From: CAUSKK01 sp963533935
Lineage (GTDB): Bacteria; Pseudomonadota; Gammaproteobacteria; Cardiobacteriales; Cardiobacteriaceae
Length of the DNA: 64,000 nucleotides
Assembly: GCA_963533935.1 (NCBI GenBank)
Contig: CAUSQL010000004.1
Location: 7,473 to 71,472 of the forward strand
Direction: 5' to 3'
Shown: positions 35,988 through 45,218 of the stretch, in pieces
Layout: every line of letters begins with the position of its first letter
How positions within the stretch are numbered: the stretch's first letter is position 1
Program-made: the position numbers and the translations under genes
The notes under the pieces: model-generated
The model's input: the letters and a program-made list of their open reading frames with translations, nothing else
Told to the model about the DNA's origin: nothing
Databases searched by the model: none

Positions 35988-37377
35988 GACACTCTACGAA
36001 AAACTATGGGACAGCCACTGCGTGCGCCAGGACGGCGACCAGGGCCTGCTCTACATCGACCGGCACCTGATTCATGAGGTAACTTCGCCGCAGCCCTTCG
36101 ACGGTTTACGGCTGGCCGGTCGCAAGCCCTGGCGGGTCTCTTCCATGCAGGCGGTGCCCGACCACAACGTGCCCACCAAAGATGTGGCGGAAATCCGCGA
36201 CCCGGTGTCCCGCGCCCAGCTGGAGGCTTTAGAAAAGAACTGCGCGGAATTCGGCATTAATCTCTTCGACCGCCACGACCGGCGCCAGGGCATTGTGCAC
36301 GTCATCGGGCCGGAACAGGGTTTAACGCTGCCGGGCATGACCTTGGTCTGCGGCGATTCACACACTTCCACCCATGGCGCCTTTGCCGCCCTAGCCTTCG
36401 GCATCGGCACCAGCGAGGTGGAGCACGTGATGGCCACCCAGTGCCTCATTCAGAAGAAGACCAAGACCATGCGTATCACCGTGGACGGAACCCTGGCGCC
36501 GGGGGTTTACGCCAAGGATTTAATCCTAAAAGTCATCGCTACCATCGGCGCTGCTAGCGGCACCGGCTACACCCTGGAATATGCCGGCAGTGCCATTCGT
36601 GCCCTGTCCATGGAGGCGCGCATGACCATCTGCAACATGTCCATCGAGGCGGGGGCGCGGGCTGGGCTCATGGCCGTGGATGACACCACCATCGACTATT
36701 TACGCCGGCGCCCCTTTAGTCCCAAGGGGGAAATGTGGGAGCAGGCCGAAGCCTACTTCCGCAGCCTGACCAGCGACGGCGACGCCGTTTTCGACCGGGA
36801 AGTGAGCCTGACGGCGGCGGATATTGCGCCGCAGGTGAGCTGGGGCACGTCGCTGGAAATGGTGGTTGATGTGGCCGGCCGCGCCCCCTATTTACGGGAG
36901 GCCAAGAGTGAAAATCAGCGCAACGACTGGCGCCGCGCCCTGGACTACATGGGTTTGCGCGAGGGCCAGCCGGTCAGTGAATTCCCCCTGGACGCCATTT
37001 TCATCGGCTCCTGCACCAACGGCCGCATTGAAGACCTGCGGCTGGCGGCCGCGGCGCTGCGGGGTAGGAAAATTGCGCCGACCATTAAAATGGCGCTGGT
37101 GGTACCCGGCTCCGGCCTGGTGAAGGCCCAGGCGGAGGCGGAGGGGCTGGACGCAATCTTCCGCGCCGCCGGCTTTGAATGGCGTTCGCCGGGCTGTTCC
37201 ATGTGCCTGGCCATGAACGAGGATAAATTGCCGGCCGGCTGGGCCTGTGCCTCCACCTCTAACCGCAACTTCGAGGGGCGCCAGGGCCAGGGCGGCCGCA
37301 CCCACCTAGTGAGTCCGGCCATGGCGGCGCTGGCGGCGGTGCACGGCCACTTTGTGGATAGCCGCGCTTATGTTTAG
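35980..37377 (+). CDS. leuC: 3-isopropylmalate dehydratase large subunit
   Basis: A 465-residue aconitase-family enzyme of leucine synthesis with the Fe-S cysteines in GSCTNGRIEDL and PGCSMCLAMN, and VCGDSHTSTHGAFAALAFG. ATG at 35980 overlaps lysA. The partner small subunit leuD does not follow; a palindrome and the TmcA-like gene come next, so leuD must be elsewhere. Confidence 0.96.
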   Translation: MAKTLYEKLWDSHCVRQDGDQGLLYIDRHLIHEVTSPQPFDGLRLAGRKPWRVSSMQAVPDHNVPTKDVAEIRDPVSRAQLEALEKNCAEFGINLFDRHDRRQGIVHVIGPEQGLTLPGMTLVCGDSHTSTHGAFAALAFGIGTSEVEHVMATQCLIQKKTKTMRITVDGTLAPGVYAKDLILKVIATIGAASGTGYTLEYAGSAIRALSMEARMTICNMSIEAGARAGLMAVDDTTIDYLRRRPFSPKGEMWEQAEAYFRSLTSDGDAVFDREVSLTAADIAPQVSWGTSLEMVVDVAGRAPYLREAKSENQRNDWRRALDYMGLREGQPVSEFPLDAIFIGSCTNGRIEDLRLAAAALRGRKIAPTIKMALVVPGSGLVKAQAEAEGLDAIFRAAGFEWRSPGCSMCLAMNEDKLPAGWACASTSNRNFEGRQGQGGRTHLVSPAMAALAAVHGHFVDSRAYV

Positions 37378-37380
37378 GTA

Positions 37381-37461
37381 ATTTACCAACAGACGGGCGC
37401 TTTAGATGTATGTTTAAAAGCATCATTAAACATACAACTAAAGCGCCCATGTGTTGGTAAA
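37381..37461. repeat. Interspersed palindrome after leuC
   Basis: TTTACCAACAGACGGGCGCT, TTAGATGTATG, centre, CATACAACTAAAGCGCCC, GTTGGTAAA. The TTTAGATG/CAACTAAA segments differ from the consensus in both arms together. Confidence 0.87.
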
Positions 37462-37471
37462 CATTAAATTC

Positions 37472-38839
37472 ATGGCCCTAGCACCCCGCCACATCGAACT
37501 GGTCGCCGCCGCTGACCTGCCGCAAGCCGGCGTTTTCGGCCGCGACCTACCCATGGAGCATCGGCGCCATCTCGGCCGCAGCTACGACCAGCTTTACTGG
37601 GACGCCAGCCACGGCCTTTACCCCAACGCGCTGGCGGCGCTGCTGCCGACGGTGCGCGCCGGCGGCCGCTGTCTACTCCATCTACCGGAGACCAGCGCCG
37701 ACCCGGAGCACCAGCGGCTGGGCGACTACGGCAGCGACTTCCGCCGCTGGCGGCCCCGCTTCAACGGCCGGCTGCGGCGCTTTATTAACGCAAGCCCGAC
37801 CGGCCCGGGCGCCGAAATAATCAACGACTGGCCCGCCTTAGACTTTCGGATTCCCCGGCAAATAATCCTCGGCCCCCGCGGCGCCGGCAAGAGCACCCTG
37901 CTGGCCCGCCACCACCGCGAGAATGGCGGTCTGCTGGTCTTACCCTTCGCCGGCAACGAGATTTTCGCCGGTTTAAAGTTTCTTCCGCCCGACGAAGCCC
38001 TGCGCCGTAAGCCGCCGGCGGCCCACCTCCACATTGATGAATGCGCCGCCATCGACCAGGAGCAGCTGCTGGCCCTGACCGCCCATTACCGTAATTACAC
38101 CCTGGCCAGCAGCGTTGAGGGCTACGAGGGCAGCGGCCGCCGCTTCTTGCTCAAAACTCTACCGCTGCTGCGCGCCCGCGACGGCTGCACCGTCCACCAG
38201 CTGAGCGGTTCCCACCGCTTTGCCGCCGGCGACCCGCTGGATTGTTTCAGTGCGAACGTCTTTCTCACCCAGCCCCCGGCGCCGGTGCTCTGGCCCACCG
38301 GGGCTGCCCTGCAACTGCGGGAAATTTCCTGGGAAGAATTAAACGATGAGGCTCTGCTGCGGCAAATCTACGGCCTGGCCCACGGCGGCCACTACCGCAC
38401 CAGCCCGGAGGATTTAAAGCGGCTGCTGGACTGCCCCGACCAGCGGCTCTGGGGCCTGTGGCAGGAAGCAAATATGGTGGCCTTTCTCCAGATTCTCGAA
38501 GAAGAACCGCTGCCGGAACCCCTGGCCCGGGCGGTGATGAACAATGAGCGGCGGCCGCGGGGGCGCCTGCTATTGCAGCAGCTGTTATTGCGCAGCCAGA
38601 GCCTGGATTTCAACCGGCCGCTGGCGCGCATCAGCCGCATCGTGGTGGCGGAAAACTTCCGCCGCCGCGGTCTAGCCCGCCAACTGGTGGAGGCGGCACA
38701 AAAAAATTCGCCCCGTCCGGTGGGCGTTTGCCACCGGCGGGACGAGCAGTTAAACGGTTTCTGGCGGGAGCTGGGCTTTCAATCCCTTGGTGCCGGACCC
38801 ACCAGCCTGTGGCTCAGTCGTCGATGCGCTCGTAGATGA
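37472..38839 (+). CDS. tmcA: Compact TmcA-like tRNA(Met) cytidine acetyltransferase
   Basis: A 455-residue protein, much shorter than the roughly 670 residues of E. coli TmcA. It has an ATPase part (ILGPRGAGKSTLLARH Walker A; HIDECAAIDQEQLL; SVEGYEGSGRRFLLK) and a GNAT acetyltransferase part (RISRIVVAENFRRRGLARQL). The N-terminal domain is small and most of the C-terminal tRNA-binding tail is missing. TmcA acetylates C34 of elongator tRNA-Met. ATG 37472 is chosen because the upstream GTG falls inside the palindrome; no SD is seen. Confidence 0.78.
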   Translation: MALAPRHIELVAAADLPQAGVFGRDLPMEHRRHLGRSYDQLYWDASHGLYPNALAALLPTVRAGGRCLLHLPETSADPEHQRLGDYGSDFRRWRPRFNGRLRRFINASPTGPGAEIINDWPALDFRIPRQIILGPRGAGKSTLLARHHRENGGLLVLPFAGNEIFAGLKFLPPDEALRRKPPAAHLHIDECAAIDQEQLLALTAHYRNYTLASSVEGYEGSGRRFLLKTLPLLRARDGCTVHQLSGSHRFAAGDPLDCFSANVFLTQPPAPVLWPTGAALQLREISWEELNDEALLRQIYGLAHGGHYRTSPEDLKRLLDCPDQRLWGLWQEANMVAFLQILEEEPLPEPLARAVMNNERRPRGRLLLQQLLLRSQSLDFNRPLARISRIVVAENFRRRGLARQLVEAAQKNSPRPVGVCHRRDEQLNGFWRELGFQSLGAGPTSLWLSRRCARR

Positions 38840-39092
38840 TGCGCAGGTCCGGATAGGACAATTTAATGTCGTATTCCCGCTGGCCCTTTACCGCGTCCAC
38901 GTCCAGGGCCGGCCGGCCCCGGTAGTCGTCGGCCTCAATCTTAAGCACCCGGTAGCCGCGGCCGGCGAGGATTTGCCGCGCCTGCTGCACCTTGGCGCCG
39001 TAGTCCCGGTCGTTGCGCACCTGATTTTCCACCGCATCGTTGGCGCCAGCGGCGCCGGCGGCCAGGGCTAGAGTCAGAATAATTTTTTTCAT
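38814..39092 (-). CDS. Small secreted PepSY-like protein
   Basis: A 92-residue protein with a signal peptide (MKKIILTLALAAGAAGA) and a short domain, QARQILAGRGYRVLKIEAD to YDIKLSYPDLRIIYERI, resembling PepSY/YpeB-like modules that bind or inhibit proteases. AAGGAGC precedes the ATG. It overlaps the 3' end of the TmcA-like gene on the other strand by 26 nt. Confidence 0.7.
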   Translation of the reverse strand: MKKIILTLALAAGAAGANDAVENQVRNDRDYGAKVQQARQILAGRGYRVLKIEADDYRGRPALDVDAVKGQREYDIKLSYPDLRIIYERIDD

Positions 39093-39256
39093 GGCTAATG
39101 CTCCTTGTTAATTTGCCGCGCAGTTTAGCGGGGGGAAATTAGCGTAAAATTAGCCCCCTTCTAGCGAGCTACTTTGGTTGAGAAGCCATTTTCGCTAGGA
39201 ATGCCGTTGCAGCGATGCTGGCGGTTAAAACATTTTTTCCATTTGAGGACAGAAAT

Positions 39257-39937
39257 ATGAAAAAACTCCTATTGGCACTGGTTATAGCGACGGGCACCGC
39301 CCTGGCCGCCCCCTACCCACAGCAGGACATCGGCGGGGTAATCAGCCAGGAAGGCTTCAGTCTGGACAAAATCCTTAAGATTATTGACAACATGGGCAAG
39401 GTGGTCGGCACCTATCCACCGGCCCTGGACAGCGAAAGCGATAAAAAACGCGCCAAGGACGACATCACCGCCCTGAGCAATATCCTGAACCTGGCCGTAA
39501 AGAAAAATATGGTTAAGCCGGGCCAGCCGGATTACTTCTACGTCAGCCTATCCCAGGCCCGCCTCGGCTGGTTCGGCCATAATCTACAGATGAATCAGGG
39601 CGGCGCCAGCGCCGACGTGGCCTACCAGAGGGCCATTCAGGCGGCGCCGGCCAATCTGGCGGGGGCGGTGAAAGAGGAATACGGCCGCTTCCTTACCGCC
39701 ACCGGTAATCTGCGCCAGGCGGAAACCTACCTGCGCGAGGCCTACCGGGGCGACAGCCGCCTGGGCAAGGCCCTCGGCCTGAATCTGCTCGCCCAGGGCA
39801 AATTGCAGGACGCCCAGCAGGTGCTCCAGCAGTACGCCAAGAGCCACCCCAAGGACAGCGCGGTGAAAGAGGTGCTGGCCGGCCTGCAGTCGGGCAAGAT
39901 TAAGGTGGACGCGGCCGGACAGATAAAAGTCCAATAG
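39257..39937 (+). CDS. Periplasmic TPR-like protein
   Basis: A 226-residue protein with signal peptide (MKKLLLALVIATGTALAA) and a C-terminal half of helical repeats (AYQRAIQAAPANLAGAVKEE, LRQAETYLREAYRGD, LQDAQQVLQQYAKSHPKD) that look like tetratricopeptide repeats. AGGA lies before the ATG; an upstream Met at 39215 would not give a signal peptide. Probably a periplasmic scaffold; partner unknown. Confidence 0.7.
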   Translation: MKKLLLALVIATGTALAAPYPQQDIGGVISQEGFSLDKILKIIDNMGKVVGTYPPALDSESDKKRAKDDITALSNILNLAVKKNMVKPGQPDYFYVSLSQARLGWFGHNLQMNQGGASADVAYQRAIQAAPANLAGAVKEEYGRFLTATGNLRQAETYLREAYRGDSRLGKALGLNLLAQGKLQDAQQVLQQYAKSHPKDSAVKEVLAGLQSGKIKVDAAGQIKVQ

Positions 39938-39957
39938 GCCGGCCACCGGTTAAGCGC

Positions 39958-39991
39958 AAAATAAATGCCCCAATTGGGGCTTTATTTTTAG
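39958..39991. terminator. Bidirectional intrinsic terminator
   Basis: GCCCCAATTGGGGC stem-loop flanked by AAAATAAAT and TTTATTTTT, 25 nt after the TPR-like gene stop. Confidence 0.85.
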
Positions 39992-40072
39992 CTATACAAA
40001 CGGACGGGCGCTTCCCTTGTATGTATTTAAAGCTCTAAATACATACAAGGGAAGCGCCCGTCCGTCGGTAAA
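39992..40072. repeat. Interspersed palindrome
   Basis: TATACAAACGGACGGGCGCT, CCCTTGTATGTATTTAA, centre, TTAAATACATACAAGGG mirrored with GAAGCGCCCGTCCGTCGGTAAA. Arms carry matching changes (CTTCCCTTG with CAAGGGAAG). Between convergent genes, adjacent to the terminator. Confidence 0.88.
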
Positions 40073-40079
40073 GCCCTAA

Positions 40080-40475
40080 TTATTTGCCCGCCTGCTGCCG
40101 GTCTTCCTCGTCCTGGTTCTCAAAGACCATGCCGATGGAGCTGATGACAACGGCCAGGGCGTAGGCCACAAAGAGAATAATCACGTAGGGCAGATTGGCC
40201 CGCAGCAGCGCCGGCGTGATTTCCCCCGTGGCCAGAAAGCCCAGCGCCAGCAGCAGCGGGTAGCGCACCAGTATGTCCGCCAGCCGCTGGCCGGAAAAAT
40301 ACATGGTGGCCAGGGCAATGAGGGCGCCGGCGATGATGCTGTAAATCAACACATTGATGGGGAAATGCAGCAGCCCGCCCAGCAGCCCCGCCAGCACCGG
40401 CGCCGCCAGCATGAGCCACTTCTTCCAGGGCGTAGCAATCTGTTTTTGAAATAATTTTTCGATGGTTTGAAACAT
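40080..40475 (-). CDS. Small integral membrane protein
   Basis: A 131-residue protein with about four hydrophobic segments (LMLAAPVLAGLLGGLLHFPI, NVLIYSIIAGALIALATMYF and so on) and a charged C-terminus. GGGGGC lies upstream of the ATG. It follows gor by 24 nt, so they may be co-transcribed. No family recognised. Confidence 0.68.
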   Translation of the reverse strand: MFQTIEKLFQKQIATPWKKWLMLAAPVLAGLLGGLLHFPINVLIYSIIAGALIALATMYFSGQRLADILVRYPLLLALGFLATGEITPALLRANLPYVIILFVAYALAVVISSIGMVFENQDEEDRQQAGK

Positions 40476-40499
40476 GGAGCCCCCGCAAAAGCGCTAATT

Positions 40500-41834
40500 C
40501 TAGCGCAAAGTAACCAGCTCCTCGCTGGAGGTGGGGTGAATGGCCACGGTGCGGTCGAAGTCCCCCTTGGTCGCGCCCAGCTTCACCGCCACCGCAAAGC
40601 CCTGCAGCATTTCGTCCACCCCGTCGCCAATCATCTGAATGCCCACCACCCGCTCTTCAGGGCCGGCGCAGATTAATTTCATCAGCGTCTGCGGCTTGTG
40701 CACGGCAAAGGCGCGGCGCATGGGGGTGAATTTCGTCCGATAAACCTTAATCTCGCCGCCGCCGGCCCGCGCCTGGGTCTCCGTCAGCCCCACCGAGCCG
40801 ATGGGCGGGTGCGTGAAAATGACCGTGGGAATGTTTTGGTAATCCAGCTTGGCAGTTTTATCCTTTAAAAACAGCCGTTTGGCCAGCTGGCGCCCCGCAG
40901 CAATGGCCACCGGCGTGAGGGCCAGGGCGCCGGTGTTATCGCCCAAAGCGTAGATGCCGGCCACGTTGGTGTTCTGGTACTCGTCCACGATTATTTCCCC
41001 GTTGGCCCGGGTGGCCACACCGGCCTTAGGCAAGTCCAGCTGGTCGGTGTTCGCCGCCCGGCCCATGGCCCAGAGGAAGAAATCAGCATTTAACTTCGTG
41101 CCGTCGTCCAGGGTCGCCTGGTAAATGGCCCCGGCCCGGCTCAGCTCCCGAACCTGGCGGCCGCGGTGAATCTGCACCCCCTGCTCGGTCAGCGCCTTCT
41201 CTAAAACCTCAGTGATGTCCGGGTCGAGGGTGCGCAGCAGCCGGTCGCCGCGAATGACCAGGTGCGCCTGGGTGCCGAGGGCTTGGAGCACGCCGGCAAT
41301 CTCGCAGGCAATGTAGCCGCCGCCGACGATGACCGCTTCCCGGGGCTGGCTTTCTAGAGTGAAGAAATCATCGGAAACGCTGCCCAATTCCGCCCCAGGC
41401 ACCGGGGGCCGCTCCGGCCGGCCGCCGGTGGCAATGACGATGTGCCGCGCCTGGTATTGCTGCTCGCCCACCTGCACCGTGTGTTCATCAACGAAGCGGG
41501 CGAAGCCCTCGATTAAGGTGATGCCGGCCTTGGCCAGATTGCTGGCGTAAATGCCGTTCAGCCGCTGAATGTAGGCGTCCCGCTGGCCCTTGAAGGCGGC
41601 CCAGTTGAAGCGGCCCGCGCCCACGTCCTCGATATTAATAGCCGCGGCGCCGTGCACCGCTTCCATCACCTCCGCCGCCTGCCAGAACAGCTTCTTCGGC
41701 ACGCAGCCCACGTTTACGCAGGTGCCACCGAGGCGGGCGCCCTCGATAACGGCGACTTTGGCACCATGTTCGGCAGCCCTTCTGGCCGTGGCAATGCCGC
41801 CGGAACCGCCACCGATGCAAATTAAATCAAACAT
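40500..41834 (-). CDS. gor: Glutathione reductase
   Basis: A 444-residue FAD flavoprotein: GGGSGG dinucleotide fold, redox cysteines C39 and C44 in GGTCVNVGCVPKK, NADPH fold GGGYIACEIAG, and the C-terminal HPTSSEELVT with the active-site His. It reduces oxidised glutathione with NADPH. AAGGAGC precedes the ATG. Confidence 0.93.
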   Translation of the reverse strand: MFDLICIGGGSGGIATARRAAEHGAKVAVIEGARLGGTCVNVGCVPKKLFWQAAEVMEAVHGAAAINIEDVGAGRFNWAAFKGQRDAYIQRLNGIYASNLAKAGITLIEGFARFVDEHTVQVGEQQYQARHIVIATGGRPERPPVPGAELGSVSDDFFTLESQPREAVIVGGGYIACEIAGVLQALGTQAHLVIRGDRLLRTLDPDITEVLEKALTEQGVQIHRGRQVRELSRAGAIYQATLDDGTKLNADFFLWAMGRAANTDQLDLPKAGVATRANGEIIVDEYQNTNVAGIYALGDNTGALALTPVAIAAGRQLAKRLFLKDKTAKLDYQNIPTVIFTHPPIGSVGLTETQARAGGGEIKVYRTKFTPMRRAFAVHKPQTLMKLICAGPEERVVGIQMIGDGVDEMLQGFAVAVKLGATKGDFDRTVAIHPTSSEELVTLR

Positions 41835-41907
41835 AAATGCTCCTTAAAGGGCCCAATATAGCGCTTCACCGCCACCGCCGATGGTGTAAAACTATCCGCC
41901 GTTGGCC

Positions 41908-41989
41908 TTTAACATACAACGGGGCGCTTCCCCTGTATGTATTTAAACCTTAATTACATACAGGAGAAGCGCCTGTCCGTTTGTAAAAA
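41908..41989. repeat. Interspersed palindrome upstream of gor and the kinase
   Basis: ACATACAACGGGGCGCTTCC, CCTGTATG, centre, CATACAGGAGAAGCGCC, GTCCGTTTGTAAA. Unlike most copies it sits between divergent genes. The remaining gap 41835-42202 (368 bp) is AT-rich; a TATAAT at 42129-42134 could be the -10 box of the kinase gene, with no clear -35. No gene seen. Confidence 0.85.
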
Positions 41990-42202
41990 CAATAAAACAT
42001 TCACCGCCGGCGAATTAATCGGCCTGAAAAAATTTCCGGACGGCAGCGAATAATTTTTTTAAAAGAAATCGTAAAAATTAAGGGCTTTGGGCCCGCGGGT
42101 GCATAATTAAAGCAAGCGATTATTGACCTATAATGGCCGCCGCACAGGGCGCGCATTAGTTAGGCACTTTAATTTCCCCATTTATTTTTAGGTATTAAAG
42201 CC

Positions 42203-44344
42203 ATGATAAAAAAAACAAAAGAAAGTATAAATTCCCAGGCGCAAATTAAAAAAAGTGGCGCCCTAAAAAAATATATAGGTCTGCTGATATATATCAGCCT
42301 ATTTTCATTAATTACCCTAGGCATGCTCGGCCTCGGCATTTACAACACGCGCACCGCCGCCGCCAATAATCAAATCATCAACATCACCAACGAGATGGAA
42401 AACGCCGTCCAGCGCCTGTCAAAAAATATCATGGACATCGACATCTACCTGAACCGCGAGCTGAAAAAAAATCCGGAGCGCGGCTGGGTCGGCCTCAGCG
42501 CCATGCCCCAGGCGGCCCAGCAGCAGCTGGAGGAAATTAAGGAACTGCGCGGCCTCCTCGACCGCAACCTGGAAGCCCTGAAAAATGGCGGCAGCCTGCG
42601 CAGCAGCCACGGCGGCGCAGAATTCACCGTCAGCGCCCTGGGGGAAAATTCCCGCGAACACCTGCTCAGCGCCCACAAAATCTGGCAGCTCTACAAGGGC
42701 TTCATCGACAGCATGCTGAACGATTCCGACCAGCTGGGCCTGCTCTACGCCCACAACTCCGACTTCCTCGTGGATTACAGCCGCCGCTACAGTCCGCCGC
42801 TGCTCACCGACCTGGGCCAAATCACCGAAGATTTAGTCCGTCAGGTGGCCGAGCAGGCCCGCTTCTTCGAGCGGCTGCAATACGCTGCCATGGCCCTGGC
42901 CGCCCTGATTTTCCTGCTAATCATCTTCCGCGCCCTGCGCCAGCTGTTCCGCAACGACGCGGCTCTGGCGGTGGCCAGCCAGGAAATGTACGAAATCATG
43001 AGTTCGGTTAATGAGGGCCTGTTCCTAGTGGACCGGGATTTAAACATCGGTAATCAATATTCGGCGCGGCTGGTGGAAATCCTCGGCCGCAGGGACATCG
43101 CCGGGCAAAACCTGCTGGACATACTGCAGGACATGGTCGGCCAGGAGGAGCTGGAAACCACTAAAGTGTTCATTGACCAGCTCTATTCCGAGTGGGTGGT
43201 GGAAGACCTCATCGACGACCTGAACCCGCTGCGGCGCATCTGTCTGCAGCGGGAGGGCCTGCCGGATAAGTATCTGGACTTTAAATTCTTCCGCGTAATC
43301 CACAACGGCGTCATCGAGCGGGTGCTGGTGAACGTCAGCGACTCCACCGAGCTGGTTTTACTTCAGGAAAGCCAGCGGGCCCAAAAAGAGCAGGAGGGCC
43401 AGGAGCTGGAAATGCTCAACATCATTCTGAACACCAACGGCACGGTTTTAAGCAACTTCATTCGCGAAAGCCGCAGCAAACTGGAGGAAATTAACCGGGC
43501 CCTGAAGGCCCAGGGCGCCTCCCAGCGGGAGTTGAAGGATAAGGTGGTGCAAATCGCCCGCCTCATGCACACCATCAAGGGTGAGGCCTCCTCCATCAAA
43601 TTAACCCGCATGGTGCACATCTGCGAAACCTTTGAGGACAATCTGGCGGTGATGAAAAACGCCCACATGCTGCGCGGTCAGGACTTCCTCGGCCTGGTGG
43701 TGTGGCTGGAAGACCTGTTCCGCATGTTCGACATCCTCGGTGGCTATTCCCAGCGGCTGAACGGTGACGGGCCCGCCGTTAAAAATATCAGCAGTCAGGA
43801 AAGCATCAGCAGCTACTTCCGCAAATTCGTCCAGGACATCGCCCTGCGTAACCAGAAGAAGGTGGCCCTGCAAATAGACGGCTTCGACGGCAGCCCCTTC
43901 GACGAAGAACTGCTGAATAAATTGCGCGCCATTGCCATTCAGCTGCTGCGCAATTCGGTGGTGCACGGCATCGAAAGCCCCGAGGAGCGGCGGGCCCGCG
44001 GCAAGAGTGAAATCGGCACCGTCAAGCTGCACCTCTACCAGGACGGCGGCGGCGCCGTGCTTGAGCTGGAAGATGACGGCAACGGCATCGATTTCAATGC
44101 CATACGCCAGCGGGCCATCGCCGAGGGCCGCGACCCGGCCGAGGTGCAGGCCATGGGCCAGCAGCAGCTCTACAATTTAATGTTCAGCAGTGGCTTCTCC
44201 ACCGCCCGCGAGCAGACCGAAGACGCCGGCCGCGGCATGGGTATGGACATCATTAAGGACAGCGTGAAAGAACTGGGCGGGCGCATTAATGTGGCCACGG
44301 AAGCCGGCCGCTTCACCCGCTTTAAATTTAATTTCCCCCAATAA
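42203..44344 (+). CDS. Membrane-bound CheA-like histidine kinase (Hpt-HATPase)
   Basis: A 713-residue protein. Membrane segments at about 25-48 and 225-243 frame a periplasmic sensor of helical type; a PAS-like region follows. The Hpt domain holds HTIKGEASSIKL with His456, and the ATPase has N box QLLRNSVVHGIE (N584), G1 DDGNGID and G2 GRGMGMD, as in CheA. There is no P2 or CheW-like domain. The sensor is thus fused to the CheA catalytic parts, and probably works alone and not in a CheW-receptor array. CheY- and CheX-like genes follow. Confidence 0.83.
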   Translation: MIKKTKESINSQAQIKKSGALKKYIGLLIYISLFSLITLGMLGLGIYNTRTAAANNQIINITNEMENAVQRLSKNIMDIDIYLNRELKKNPERGWVGLSAMPQAAQQQLEEIKELRGLLDRNLEALKNGGSLRSSHGGAEFTVSALGENSREHLLSAHKIWQLYKGFIDSMLNDSDQLGLLYAHNSDFLVDYSRRYSPPLLTDLGQITEDLVRQVAEQARFFERLQYAAMALAALIFLLIIFRALRQLFRNDAALAVASQEMYEIMSSVNEGLFLVDRDLNIGNQYSARLVEILGRRDIAGQNLLDILQDMVGQEELETTKVFIDQLYSEWVVEDLIDDLNPLRRICLQREGLPDKYLDFKFFRVIHNGVIERVLVNVSDSTELVLLQESQRAQKEQEGQELEMLNIILNTNGTVLSNFIRESRSKLEEINRALKAQGASQRELKDKVVQIARLMHTIKGEASSIKLTRMVHICETFEDNLAVMKNAHMLRGQDFLGLVVWLEDLFRMFDILGGYSQRLNGDGPAVKNISSQESISSYFRKFVQDIALRNQKKVALQIDGFDGSPFDEELLNKLRAIAIQLLRNSVVHGIESPEERRARGKSEIGTVKLHLYQDGGGAVLELEDDGNGIDFNAIRQRAIAEGRDPAEVQAMGQQQLYNLMFSSGFSTAREQTEDAGRGMGMDIIKDSVKELGGRINVATEAGRFTRFKFNFPQ

Positions 44345-44367
44345 TTAAGAATTCACTAGGAAAACCG

Positions 44368-44748
44368 ATGTATAAGTTGATGATTGTCGATGACTCCAAC
44401 ATCATTAGAAATCGCATTGAACGCAGCCTGAAGGACCTGTCCATTGAAGTGGTGGCCAGCGCCAGCAACGGCGAGGTGGCCCTGGAGCTGTTCCGCGAGC
44501 ACCACCCCGACCTCATCACCATGGACCTGACTATGCCGAAGGTGGACGGTCTGGAGTGCATTCGCCAGATTCGCGCCCTCTCCAGCGACGTGAGCATTCT
44601 GGTGGTGTCGGCGCTGTCGGACCGAAAGACCGGGCTGAAGGCCCTGCAATACGGCGCCCGCGGCTTCATCTGCAAACCCTTCACCGAAGAACAGCTGGTG
44701 CTGGCCCTGGGCAAATTAATCCAGCAGAAGCAAAATTTACAAAAATAG
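44368..44748 (+). CDS. CheY-like single-domain response regulator
   Basis: A 126-residue receiver domain: MYKLMIVDDSNIIRNRIERS acid pair, phospho-Asp in LITMDLTMPKVDGL, the conserved Ser in ILVVSALSD and Lys in GFICKPFTEEQL. No output domain. It starts 23 nt after the kinase gene and is followed after 9 nt by the CheX-like gene, so it is the probable phosphorylation partner of that kinase. Confidence 0.88.
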   Translation: MYKLMIVDDSNIIRNRIERSLKDLSIEVVASASNGEVALELFREHHPDLITMDLTMPKVDGLECIRQIRALSSDVSILVVSALSDRKTGLKALQYGARGFICKPFTEEQLVLALGKLIQQKQNLQK

Positions 44749-44757
44749 GAGGAAGCC

Positions 44758-45207
44758 ATGAACGAAAGCGATTTGGATATTTTCGTCCAAGGGGCAAAAA
44801 ACTACTTCGCACAGATTGCCGACGAGGAACTGAGTCTGGGCACCGCCTACCTGGTGGAAAATCGCGTGCCGGCGGCCCGGGATTACACCGGGGTTATCTC
44901 CATCAGTGGCCGCTATCGGGGTATAGTTTATTTCACCGCCCCGCGGGATTTGCTCGGGCGCATGCTCGTCTGGCTCGGCGAGCAGAACACCTCCGAAGAA
45001 TTTCTCACGGATTTAGTGGGTGAAGTGGCTAACACCATCGCCGGCAACGCCCGCAGCGAATTGGGCGAAGAATTTGAAATTTCCGTGCCCTTCGTACTTA
45101 AGGGTGCACCTAGCGAAATCAGCCTGCCGCGCCGCGACCGCAGCTTCGTGGTGCCGTTAAACTGGCGGGGACAAGAGGCGGCCATCGTGGTCTGCCTGAG
45201 CAAATAA
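44758..45207 (+). CDS. CheX-like phosphatase
   Basis: A 149-residue protein with the CheX/CheC-type active motif ExxN (GEVANTIAGNARSEL) and the usual strand pattern (YTGVISISGRYRGIVYFTAP). CheX dephosphorylates CheY-P. GGAGGA precedes the ATG. With the kinase and CheY it completes a kinase-regulator-phosphatase cassette. Confidence 0.85.
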   Translation: MNESDLDIFVQGAKNYFAQIADEELSLGTAYLVENRVPAARDYTGVISISGRYRGIVYFTAPRDLLGRMLVWLGEQNTSEEFLTDLVGEVANTIAGNARSELGEEFEISVPFVLKGAPSEISLPRRDRSFVVPLNWRGQEAAIVVCLSK

Positions 45208-45218
45208 TCAGGATTTCC

